Positions 16,356 through 23,876 of a DNA stretch of 64,000 nt are shown one piece after another; within the stretch, counting starts at the first letter, position 1, and each line of letters begins with the position of its first letter. The notes beneath the pieces were generated by a model, which ran no database searches, was not told where the DNA came from, and worked only from the letters and a program-made list of their open reading frames with translations. Position numbers and translations under genes: made by a program. The stretch is from Bacteroides caecimuris. Its GTDB lineage: Bacteria; Bacteroidota; Bacteroidia; Bacteroidales; Bacteroidaceae. Where the stretch lies: positions 1,922,001 through 1,986,000 of the forward strand of contig NZ_CP015401.2 of the NCBI RefSeq assembly GCF_001688725.2. The letters run 5' to 3'.

Positions 16356-17311
16356 AATCCTAAGTTTTAAGTTTTTTATTTTCCCTCTTTTAGCATTTCA
16401 GCTACTTTCGGGCTTGATTGAAAATTATGTCGCCTCAAAAGGTGTTATGGCTCTTTATGCAGGGTTTCACGACCAAATACGACCTCTGCAAAGCGGAGCG
16501 TGGAGATTTTGTCGGGAACCGTCAGGCTGTGACCTTGAATACAAGAAAGACATGACAAGTACCTTTGCGACACAATTCTCATCAGGCAGACCGAAAGTTG
16601 GGATGCGAGGATAGAATGCCTATGGCAGAAGTTACGATAAAAGGAACTTCCGTAAAATTGGGATGCAGCGAAAAAAGAAAATATCGGTGCGATTATCTTC
16701 TCTTTTGACTGTGAATATAAAAGTAAGGGGGAGAACTTCGGTAAAGGTTTAGTTTAGTCTATTAGCTTATATATATGCTAAACTAAAGTAAACTAAATAT
16801 AGGCAGATATATTGGACTGCCTGTATAGGTGTTTTGAGGGAAATGGTTACCTTTGCAAAAAACAATGTTCCTTGAAAGAAACAGAGATTTGTCCTTTTTT
16901 CTTTTGGCTGTAGTTATTCATCCATAGATGACTGCAACAATCACTCTTGGCGAGAGGATGAAAATCGTGTGAAAAGACTTGGAAAAATACTCAAAGTACG
17001 AACAAGTGAAGAGAAAGAAAGGTAGTGCAAACAAAAAAACAAGAAAATAAGATAATTCGTGTTTCTGTTCCTAATTTGTTTCTTGATAAAAACACATCAC
17101 AATATAAACTATTAATTTACAAGATATTATGATGTGAAATTTTGAGATATAACTAAATTTCTCAGGTTTCTAACTTACAAGATAAGCATAACGCTTCTTT
17201 CTTTTCTAATATGTCTTGGAGAGAGTATTCTCTCAATTCGATGCAAAAATAGATAAAATAATCAAATAAACCGAAGTAAACATCGCCTTATTTTTTCTCA
17301 TTTCTTGTGTT
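16356..17311. other. Gene-poor boundary region with AT-rich palindromes
   Basis: No supportable gene. Composition changes here from GC-rich to AT-rich. Two imperfect palindromes are visible: 16748-16797, where TTTAGTTTAGTC faces GTAAACTAAA, and 17093-17136, where CACATCAC-AATAT faces ATATT-A-TGATGTG. Either could be an element-end or recombination site, but I cannot identify an att core. Confidence 0.4.
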
Positions 17312-17728
17312 TTATAATCTCACTCCCCTTTGGCGTGTATATTCTTCCTTTTGGGTGTGGCTTACATCCAGCTTTTCTTTAAGTTCTTTAAATTTCATCT
17401 TGAACTATTCAAGTATAGGCATTCCGTCAATACACAGCCTGAATTTCCCTTTCTCCTGCGGATTTCTCTCTATAGTTGCCGTTGAGTGCTCCGTCCTGAA
17501 CTTCTCCTTGTATTCCTTCGAATAGAGCCTGCCCTTGAACTCTACGGGCTGTAGGCTGACGATTTGCCTTGTCAGTTCCTTGGTGAACCCCACTTCCCGG
17601 CGTTGTTCGGCTATGGGCAGCAGTTCCGTTACGATAGGGAAATAGGTGTCTATCTGTTTCAGCCTATTGTCGTACCCTGCAATTTTCTGTTGGTAACTTC
17701 GGTCTATCTTAAATCTGCACTGTTCGTT
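17312..17728 (-). pseudogene. Broken C-terminal remnant of a mobilization-type protein
   Basis: The minus strand reads NEQCRFKIDRSYQQK, then a block with DTYFPIVTELLPIAEQRREVG and ending CIDGMPILE, then an in-frame TAG. It continues FKMKFKELKEKLD to a TAA. The TAG falls where a tryptophan codon (TGG) would give the expected ILEWF pattern, so it is probably a point mutation. Upstream the frame is also closed. The layout resembles the C-terminus of Bacteroides mobilization/relaxase-associated proteins, recalled from family knowledge and not proven. It is a decayed fragment. Confidence 0.4.
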
Positions 17729-17899
17729 TGCATCATCTCAACATAAAGAATAGGATATCCGGTGTAGGGGACGATTGGAATTCATTGGATGGTTGTTTTT
17801 TGTTATCTCACCGCAAAAATCGTGCACTTTCGAATATGAACGTACCATGTCCGCAGGGTTTTCGGACTACGCCTCTTTGGGACTCTGCCTGCCCCCCCC

Positions 17900-17955
17900 T
17901 GCTCAGTCTGAAAACTTGGGAGATTGCGTTAAAATTCTCTTTTCTCGTCATAGCC
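17900..17955. mobile_element. Left-end remnant of an ISAon1-type insertion sequence
   Basis: The 40 bases from 17901 match the left end of the complete IS at 57777 with about four differences (GCTCAGTCTGAAAACTTGGG here). The transposase genes and right end are absent. It directly abuts copy A of the dispersed repeat. The site appears to be an old insertion that was largely deleted. Confidence 0.65.
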
Positions 17956-17969
17956 CCATTCAGCGGTTC

Positions 17970-18390
17970 TCGTCCGGACGTTAAATCTTGGTTAACGTAC
18001 TGCTAAAAAAACAAAAAACAATCTCCTTCCAGAGCCTTCCCGAAGATGCTGTTTTTTTGTCTTTCCACTGCTTTTCCGCTGCTTTTTCGTCACTTCTCCG
18101 TATCACCTTCGTATCACCTTCGTTCCTTCTCCGTTCTAAAATTGAATAAATATTTACTTAATATCCGTGAAGAAACGAAAATGAATGCTTCATGAAGCGA
18201 GGATGAAGCGGAATTTGATCCTTTATTGTTAAAACATGTAAATCTATAGATAACTTGTTGCGCTTTTAAAAATGCGGACAAACGCCCTTTGGCTGCGTTT
18301 GCATTCGTTAACAGAACGGGGCGCCTGTAAGAAAACTTTCTCCCGTCGGTGATTGTTGACAGCATTGAAGCATGATTACAGTGCGATTGC
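17970..18390. repeat. Dispersed ~420-bp repeat, copy A
   Basis: From GTCCGGACG to GATTG this segment aligns over its whole length with 32268-32700 at high but imperfect identity. Shared blocks include the AAAAAAACAAAAA tract, a CTCCTTCC box, an 11-bp tandem motif (around 18098-18135), the TAAATATTTACTTAATATC stretch and CAGAACGGGGCG. Neither copy encodes a protein I would accept, and neither has IS-like terminal inverted repeats. This copy has about four 11-bp units, copy B about five. Confidence 0.8.
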
Positions 18391-18548
18391 ACCCATTCGG
18401 CCAAGAACGGCATAGAATGGAAATACAACAAACGTCGGTCCGATATAAGCCTGCACTATTCTGATTCCAAAAATATCGCCCTATAGAGATTATATCATGA
18501 AAAACAAATGTTTTAGGAGCAAGAATGACGAATCTGATATTTTTTCCT

Positions 18549-18556
18549 TATTTTTG
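18549..18556 (+). promoter_or_regulatory. -7 promoter element of the GNAT/IbrAB cassette
   Basis: TATTTTTG matches the Bacteroides TAnnTTTG consensus, 20 bp before the ATG at 18577. It decides the start, because the longer frame from a GTG at 18556 would overlap the promoter. Confidence 0.5.
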
Positions 18557-18576
18557 TGTGTCCATTCTTGAATGAT

Positions 18577-18984
18577 ATGATACAGATAATACGATTAAAA
18601 GGAAAAGACAAACAGTTATACCGGCTCCTGGCACCGATGGTTATGGATCCTGAAGTAATACGTGCCAACAACAATTACCCTTTCAAGACCGGCGAGGAGT
18701 ATGTGTGGTTTATTGCGCTGAGAGATAAAGAAGTGGTAGGCTTCATTCCGGTGGAGCAAAAAAGCCGGAAGAAAGCCGTAATCAATAATTATTATATAAA
18801 GGCAGAAGAAGCCGGACGGGAGGAAATCCTGTCGCAGTTGTTACCTGCCATCACCAAGGAATTCGGCCCTGAGAACTGGTTGCTTAATTCGGTCACATTG
18901 ATGCAAGACAAAGAGATATTCGAGAAGTTTGAATTTATATCCATGGATAAGAAGTGGACAAGATATGTTAAAATGTATAGATAA
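18577..18984 (+). CDS. GNAT-like acetyltransferase fold protein of the IbrA/IbrB-like cassette
   Basis: A 135-residue soluble protein (MIQIIRLKGKDKQLYRLLAP). It shows the order of a small GNAT N-acetyltransferase: strand WFIALRDKEVVGFIPVEQ, then AVINNYYIKAEEAGREEILS with a helix, then a late strand WLLNSVTLMQDKEIFEKFEF. The acetyl-CoA loop Q/RxxGxG/A is not obvious, so activity is uncertain. It lies 3 bp upstream of the PP-loop gene and probably forms one unit with it and the ParB-like gene. Start chosen from the promoter at 18549. Confidence 0.6.
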   Translation: MIQIIRLKGKDKQLYRLLAPMVMDPEVIRANNNYPFKTGEEYVWFIALRDKEVVGFIPVEQKSRKKAVINNYYIKAEEAGREEILSQLLPAITKEFGPENWLLNSVTLMQDKEIFEKFEFISMDKKWTRYVKMYR

Positions 18985-18987
18985 TAT

Positions 18988-20292
18988 ATGGGCAAAAAGA
19001 AGGCTACGGGCACAAAAAATGTATATGAACTGGCACAAGAGCGACTAAAGGTTATATTTAATGAGTTTGATAATATCTATGTATCTTTCTCCGGTGGCAA
19101 GGATAGTGGAGTATTGTTGAACATGTGCATTGACTATATCCGGAAGAATAACTTGAAAAGACGTATCGGAGTCTTTCATATGGATTACGAAATTCAATAT
19201 AAGATGACCATTGATTATGTAGACCGGATTCTGGAAGCTAATAAGGATATTCTGGATGTGTACCGTGTGTGTATTCCTTTCCGCGTATCTACATGTACAT
19301 CTATGTACCAATCATTCTGGCGTCCTTGGGAAGACAGCAAGAAGAATATATGGGTGCGCTCCATGCCCCAAAAGGCAATGACCAAGGATGACTTTCCTTT
19401 TTATAACACAACAATGTGGGATTATGAGTTTCAGATGCGATTTGCGCAATGGATACATAATAAGAACGACGCAGTGCGGACTTGCTGCCTGATTGGGATT
19501 CGCACGCAGGAAAGTTTCAACCGGTGGCGGTGCATCTACATGAGCCGTAAGTTTCAAATGTATCATAAGTACAAGTGGACATCAAAAGTGGGGAACGACA
19601 TTTATAATGCCTATCCTATCTACGACTGGAAAACAACGGATGTATGGACGGCCAACGGAAAGTTCCAATGGGATTATAATACGCTGTATGACCTTTATTA
19701 TCGTGCGGGTGTCAATCTGGAACGGCAACGTGTGGCGAGTCCCTTTATTAACGAAGCTCAGGAGAGCCTTCAGCTCTATCGCGTGCTCGATCCCAATACA
19801 TGGGGCAAGATGATAGGACGGGTGAACGGTGTCAACTTTACCGGAATGTATGGCGGCACTCATGCCATGGGATGGCAATCGGTGAAACTGCCTGAAGGGT
19901 ATACATGGCGTGAGTTTATGTACTTCCTGTTGTCTACCCTGCCGGAACGGGCACGGAAGAATTATCTTCGGAAGTTGTCGGTGAGCGTAAATTTCTGGCG
20001 GACGAAAGGGGGCTGTCTGAGTGAAGCCACCATCAAGAAACTGATTGATGCCAAAGTGCCGATTATTGTCATGGACAACAGTAACTATAAGACGTTGAAG
20101 AAGCCGGTGCGCATGGAATACCAGGATGATATTGATATACCGGAGTTTAGGGAGATACCTACCTATAAGCGAATGTGCATCTGTATCATCAAGAACGACC
20201 ATGCCTGCAAGTATATGGGATTCTCGCCGACGAAGGAAGAGATGAGTAAGAGAAGTCAAATAATGGAACAATATAGAATCATAGTATCATGA
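18988..20292 (+). CDS. PP-loop ATPase / phosphoadenosine phosphosulfate reductase-like protein (IbrA/YbdN-like, DUF3440)
   Basis: A 434-residue soluble protein. The adenine-nucleotide PP-loop is SGGKDS (residues 35-40). The PAPS-reductase-like GIRTQES motif is at 170-176, preceded by a CC pair (TCCLIG). C-terminal conserved cysteines follow (RMCICIIKNDHACKYMG). This layout matches DUF3440 proteins, known as IbrA/YbdN in E. coli, where they are encoded beside a ParB-like partner. Relatives such as DndC use this fold in DNA phosphorothioation. The chemistry of IbrA itself is not established to my knowledge. The stop overlaps the next gene by ATGA. Confidence 0.85.
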   Translation: MGKKKATGTKNVYELAQERLKVIFNEFDNIYVSFSGGKDSGVLLNMCIDYIRKNNLKRRIGVFHMDYEIQYKMTIDYVDRILEANKDILDVYRVCIPFRVSTCTSMYQSFWRPWEDSKKNIWVRSMPQKAMTKDDFPFYNTTMWDYEFQMRFAQWIHNKNDAVRTCCLIGIRTQESFNRWRCIYMSRKFQMYHKYKWTSKVGNDIYNAYPIYDWKTTDVWTANGKFQWDYNTLYDLYYRAGVNLERQRVASPFINEAQESLQLYRVLDPNTWGKMIGRVNGVNFTGMYGGTHAMGWQSVKLPEGYTWREFMYFLLSTLPERARKNYLRKLSVSVNFWRTKGGCLSEATIKKLIDAKVPIIVMDNSNYKTLKKPVRMEYQDDIDIPEFREIPTYKRMCICIIKNDHACKYMGFSPTKEEMSKRSQIMEQYRIIVS

Positions 20293-20831
20293 GTGTAGAT
20301 AAAAGCCCTGTTTACGAGGTAAAAGCGGTGCCCGTAGAGAAAGTACATGCAAACGATTATAATCCGAATGTCGTAGCACCGCCTGAAATGAAGTTGCTCG
20401 AACTTTCCATTTGGGAAGATGGCTTTACGATGCCATGTGTGTGTTATTACAACAAAGAAGAAGATAACTATATTCTGGTGGACGGTTATCACCGTTATAC
20501 TGTACTGAAAACGTCGCAACGTATCTATAAACGCGAGAACGGACTGCTTCCGGTTGTAGTGATAGATAAAGACTTGTCGAACCGTATGAGCTCGACGATA
20601 CGGCACAATCGTGCCCGTGGGATGCACAACATTGAATTGATGTGTAATATTGTAGCGGAACTCGATAGGGCAGGTATGTCCGACCAGTGGATTATGAAAA
20701 ATATCGGTATGGACCGTGACGAATTGTTACGTCTGAAACAAATTTCGGGTTTGGCGGATCTCTTTGCCAACCGGGAATTCAGCATTCCTGACGAAGTTGC
20801 GCCTACAGAAACAGAACGCAAGGTGTTATAA
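20289..20831 (+). CDS. ParB/sulfiredoxin-like protein (IbrB/YbdM-like)
   Basis: A 180-residue protein with the ParB nuclease-like domain. It contains KVHANDYNPNVV, the core VDGYHRYTVLK with DGYHR at 65-69, and a second helix RHNRARGMHNIEL. A helix-turn-helix-like C-terminal part follows (RDELLRLKQISGLADLFANR). The domain is shared by chromosome-segregation ParB, where it binds CTP, and by enzymes such as sulfiredoxin. It overlaps the PP-loop gene by ATGA, the same pairing as IbrA-IbrB in enterobacteria, where the pair affects gene expression. It ends just before a strong hairpin. Confidence 0.8.
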   Translation: MSVDKSPVYEVKAVPVEKVHANDYNPNVVAPPEMKLLELSIWEDGFTMPCVCYYNKEEDNYILVDGYHRYTVLKTSQRIYKRENGLLPVVVIDKDLSNRMSSTIRHNRARGMHNIELMCNIVAELDRAGMSDQWIMKNIGMDRDELLRLKQISGLADLFANREFSIPDEVAPTETERKVL

Positions 20832-20873
20832 TCTGATGGCTATATATACAGTATTCAGACATTTTGGCATTCA

Positions 20874-20943
20874 GGCACAGATTACACGAATTACACGGTT
20901 TATAAGATAATTGGAAAAACGTGAAATACGTGTAATCCGTGCC
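20874..20943. terminator. Long hairpin between convergent cassettes
   Basis: GGCAC-A-GATTACACG faces CGTGTAATC-C-GTGCC, a 15-bp stem with one mismatch and an inner repeat of the ATTACACG motif. It separates the convergent IbrB-like and AddB genes and probably stops transcription both ways. The ATTACACG-rich pattern recurs in Bacteroides intergenic hairpins as far as I recall. Confidence 0.65.
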
Positions 20944-20965
20944 CAAATTGTATTCTGAAAATGAT

Positions 20966-23833
20966 TTATCGTTTACAGATTGCCTTAAAGTCGCAGTACG
21001 AACATTTCTTTATATCTTTCGTTTGCGTAAAAGCTTCTTTCTCATCGAAAACCTCTTCTAATAGTGCTTGCAGGCGTTCGCGGAATTCGTCCTCAAAAAA
21101 GGCGAAGTTGTTTACCGGTATTTTCGGTTTGCGGGGTTCTCCCATTTCAATAACGGGCGAATAACTTTCCGATGCTGCGCGGTGGATATAGAGTAGGGCA
21201 GGAGCTACCATCAGCGATTGTTTCCGGCTCATAATGGCAGCATAGAGAAATGTCTGGAAGATATAATTCGGGCGTGTTTCCGAAGGGGTAAACAACTGCT
21301 CTATATTGGCTGGTGTTTTGGGGCTTCCGCCGGTTTTGTAATCAACGATTCTTAAAGTTCCTTCCTTAGCGTCCATGCGGTCTATTGTTCCACCCAGGCG
21401 GAGAGTGAACGGGCCTTGTCCGGTCTGTATGGTCATCTCTTCTGAAACCTTCTTTTCCATGGCAACCATCTCAAAAGGAGTATATTGAAGGTCGTTGCGG
21501 AGCAATTGTTTCAGATAGGAGAGAATGACTTTGGAGTTGATAAGTTGCACGCCATTGTATTCGGGTTTTTCTTCAGGAGCTACCTTGAATAGTTCTTTCT
21601 TGAATGCCCGGTCAACATAGCTTTGCAGTTTGACCTCATCACGGAGCAAGCGTTCCAAGTCTTCTTTCTGTATCATATTTCCGTTGGCTGTCAGCTCAGT
21701 ATATACCAATTGGGCGGAGAGATGGAAAATCGTTCCGAACAGAGCGGAGTCGATTTCTGCGCTGACTTCATCAGGAGTCTTTAGTCCTGCCACATACCGG
21801 TAGTAAAATCTCAACCGGCAATCGAGGTATGCGTTAAGGGCGGAAGGGGAAAGAATGACGGATTTCGGGTTAGTACTGTCGTAAGCACAGTAAATTCGTC
21901 TTAATACTTCCGGTGTCTTCTCGATTTGTATCTCTTGATTGCTTTGCGGAGATTGTCCGGCTTCCAGATATTCGCGGGTGATTTCGTGAGGCCCTTCCAC
22001 TAGCAATTGTAGCATGAAACGGGATTCTTCTCCACGATTCAAGCCATCTGAAGAGGTGTTGTAGAGTAAAGTGATATTCTCTGCCCGTTGTATCAGGCGG
22101 TAGAAGTAGTAGGCGTAAACCGCATTTTTGTGTTCGATGGTCGTCATGCCGAAAGCCTTTCGAAGATTGTATGGGATGAATGAGGATTCTCCGCCGGATT
22201 TGGGCAGTTGGCCTTCATTGAGAGATAGCATCACAAGGTTGCGGAAGTCAAGATTACGCGTTTCCAATACGCCCATCACTTGCATTCCGATGGCAGGCTC
22301 ACCGTGGAAAGGGATATTAGAGGCAGTCAGTACTTTGCTAATCAGCCTTTTTAGTGTGTCGGTACGAACGTTCAGTTCTCCACTTTCAATCAAGCTATAG
22401 AGACGGTTGATTTTAAGATGGCTCTGGAATAGGGATTCTCTATAAAGTTGATTGAAAATGTCATTGTATTCTCCTTCTTTGCGGTACAGGATGGAGATAT
22501 CTTTGATTAGTCCGACAAGGTAGTCGCATAAGTCCTTGATGCCGCTGCGGGGAGTGAAGAGATTGGCTAGGAAGTCATCTTGTTTTAATTCCGAAGGGAG
22601 CGGATAGAAGCGGTTTGTCTTTGTCAGTTCATTTTCCAGTGAATCGGCATGAGTGGACAGTTGTTGAGTGTAGGGATGTTTCAATATAGCCGATACTGCT
22701 TCGTAGGTAAATCGTCCGGTATCGCTACGATAACCATTGGTCTGCAATTCCATTGCTGCGTTGATAAAGCTGTATACGGGAGTTTGTGCCAATGGGAATC
22801 CCATAGTGATATTGACGTTCTTCACTTCTTGCGGAATGGAGTGGAGTACAGGAAGCAACAGTGCTTCGTTACAGAGTACTACTGCATTTTCTTTTTCTTC
22901 ACATTCACTGTTAGAGAAGGTTGTACGTATCCATTCGGGAAGGAAGCGCGCTTGTGCATTTTCGGTAGAAGCGGAAATGTAGCGTATATTTTTGGGCGTT
23001 TTGAAAGAGTCGAAATAACTATCCGGAAGCTCGTTCGGGAAATCCTGTAAGTTACGTTTAAGGAATTCTCCGGCTTCATGCTTCTTGATTTGTTGGGTAT
23101 AGAATATATCATAATCCCAATAGAACATGGCTTTATCTGCGTCTTGCAGCAGTTTGAAGAATTGGTGTTCTACTTTATTCAGTACATTAAAACCGACGAA
23201 TATATATTTGTCATACTTGAGCCGTTCAGTATCAAGCTGCTCGATGACATTCCGGTAGAGCATACCTTCGTAGGCAATGCCTAGCTCTGTAAGGTTCTCC
23301 TGGTAGCGATGATAAATAGAGCCTAGTTTGTCCCAAAGGGAAATAAATTTCTCCTTAAGTTCCGTCCGGCGTTCGATAGAGAAATTCTGGAAGAATTGCC
23401 GGATAGCCTCTTCCTGCTCTTTGTCCAGAAAGTCATAGTTATCCATCAGGTTCTTCAAGCCTTGCAGATTGCTGAAGAGTTTGTCTGCATCTACCATGTT
23501 CTTATCTACATCATCGAAGTCGCTGATAAGCAGTTCTCCCCAAAAATAGAAATCATCCAATGTCTCCTGGCTTTGTGTTTCTTCCTTGAACACTTTATAA
23601 AGTTCGCAAACTAATCGGATAGGGTCACCGGTTTTCTGTACGGATAGTTTCTGAAACAGGTCGCTGATACTCATTGCAGCGGGAGCCCAAATTGGTTGGT
23701 CGGATTCTCCTGCCAAGTATCCGTTGAAAAACAGGTTGGCGCGCTTGTTCGGGAAAACGAGTACCGTACGTGACAGGTCGTTGCCTATTTTGGAATATAA
23801 ATCGTGAGCGACTAGTTGGAGAAATGTTTGCAT
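20966..23833 (-). CDS. addB: AddB-type PD-(D/E)XK nuclease subunit of the AddAB recombination complex
   Basis: A 955-residue protein. The N-terminus (VLVFPNKRANLFFNGYLAG) is the degenerate helicase-like domain of AddB/RexB proteins and lacks a Walker A lysine. A PD-(D/E)XK nuclease lies at the C-terminus (DRMDAKEGTLRIVDYKTGG). Four cysteines for an iron-sulfur cluster appear as AYLDCRLRFYYR plus the end CSYCDFKAICKR. With AddA it processes double-strand DNA ends for RecA loading. AddA lies 43 bp upstream on the same strand. Chromosomal housekeeping gene. Confidence 0.85.
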   Translation of the reverse strand: MQTFLQLVAHDLYSKIGNDLSRTVLVFPNKRANLFFNGYLAGESDQPIWAPAAMSISDLFQKLSVQKTGDPIRLVCELYKVFKEETQSQETLDDFYFWGELLISDFDDVDKNMVDADKLFSNLQGLKNLMDNYDFLDKEQEEAIRQFFQNFSIERRTELKEKFISLWDKLGSIYHRYQENLTELGIAYEGMLYRNVIEQLDTERLKYDKYIFVGFNVLNKVEHQFFKLLQDADKAMFYWDYDIFYTQQIKKHEAGEFLKRNLQDFPNELPDSYFDSFKTPKNIRYISASTENAQARFLPEWIRTTFSNSECEEKENAVVLCNEALLLPVLHSIPQEVKNVNITMGFPLAQTPVYSFINAAMELQTNGYRSDTGRFTYEAVSAILKHPYTQQLSTHADSLENELTKTNRFYPLPSELKQDDFLANLFTPRSGIKDLCDYLVGLIKDISILYRKEGEYNDIFNQLYRESLFQSHLKINRLYSLIESGELNVRTDTLKRLISKVLTASNIPFHGEPAIGMQVMGVLETRNLDFRNLVMLSLNEGQLPKSGGESSFIPYNLRKAFGMTTIEHKNAVYAYYFYRLIQRAENITLLYNTSSDGLNRGEESRFMLQLLVEGPHEITREYLEAGQSPQSNQEIQIEKTPEVLRRIYCAYDSTNPKSVILSPSALNAYLDCRLRFYYRYVAGLKTPDEVSAEIDSALFGTIFHLSAQLVYTELTANGNMIQKEDLERLLRDEVKLQSYVDRAFKKELFKVAPEEKPEYNGVQLINSKVILSYLKQLLRNDLQYTPFEMVAMEKKVSEEMTIQTGQGPFTLRLGGTIDRMDAKEGTLRIVDYKTGGSPKTPANIEQLFTPSETRPNYIFQTFLYAAIMSRKQSLMVAPALLYIHRAASESYSPVIEMGEPRKPKIPVNNFAFFEDEFRERLQALLEEVFDEKEAFTQTKDIKKCSYCDFKAICKR

Positions 23834-23876
23834 AACGTTATAATACTTAGAATCTAATATTTAATACTTTTGAGTT

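Noticed and set aside
16414..16614. Short plus-strand frame after the small mobile-element genes
   Set aside because: No ribosome site, no recognisable domain, and it lies in a gene-poor scar.
18114..18431. Minus-strand frame in dispersed repeat copy A (and its match at 32478-32675)
   Set aside because: The reading frame is shared by both copies because the DNA is repeated, but differences are not biased to silent positions and the copy B frame stops early. I treat it as non-coding repeat DNA.
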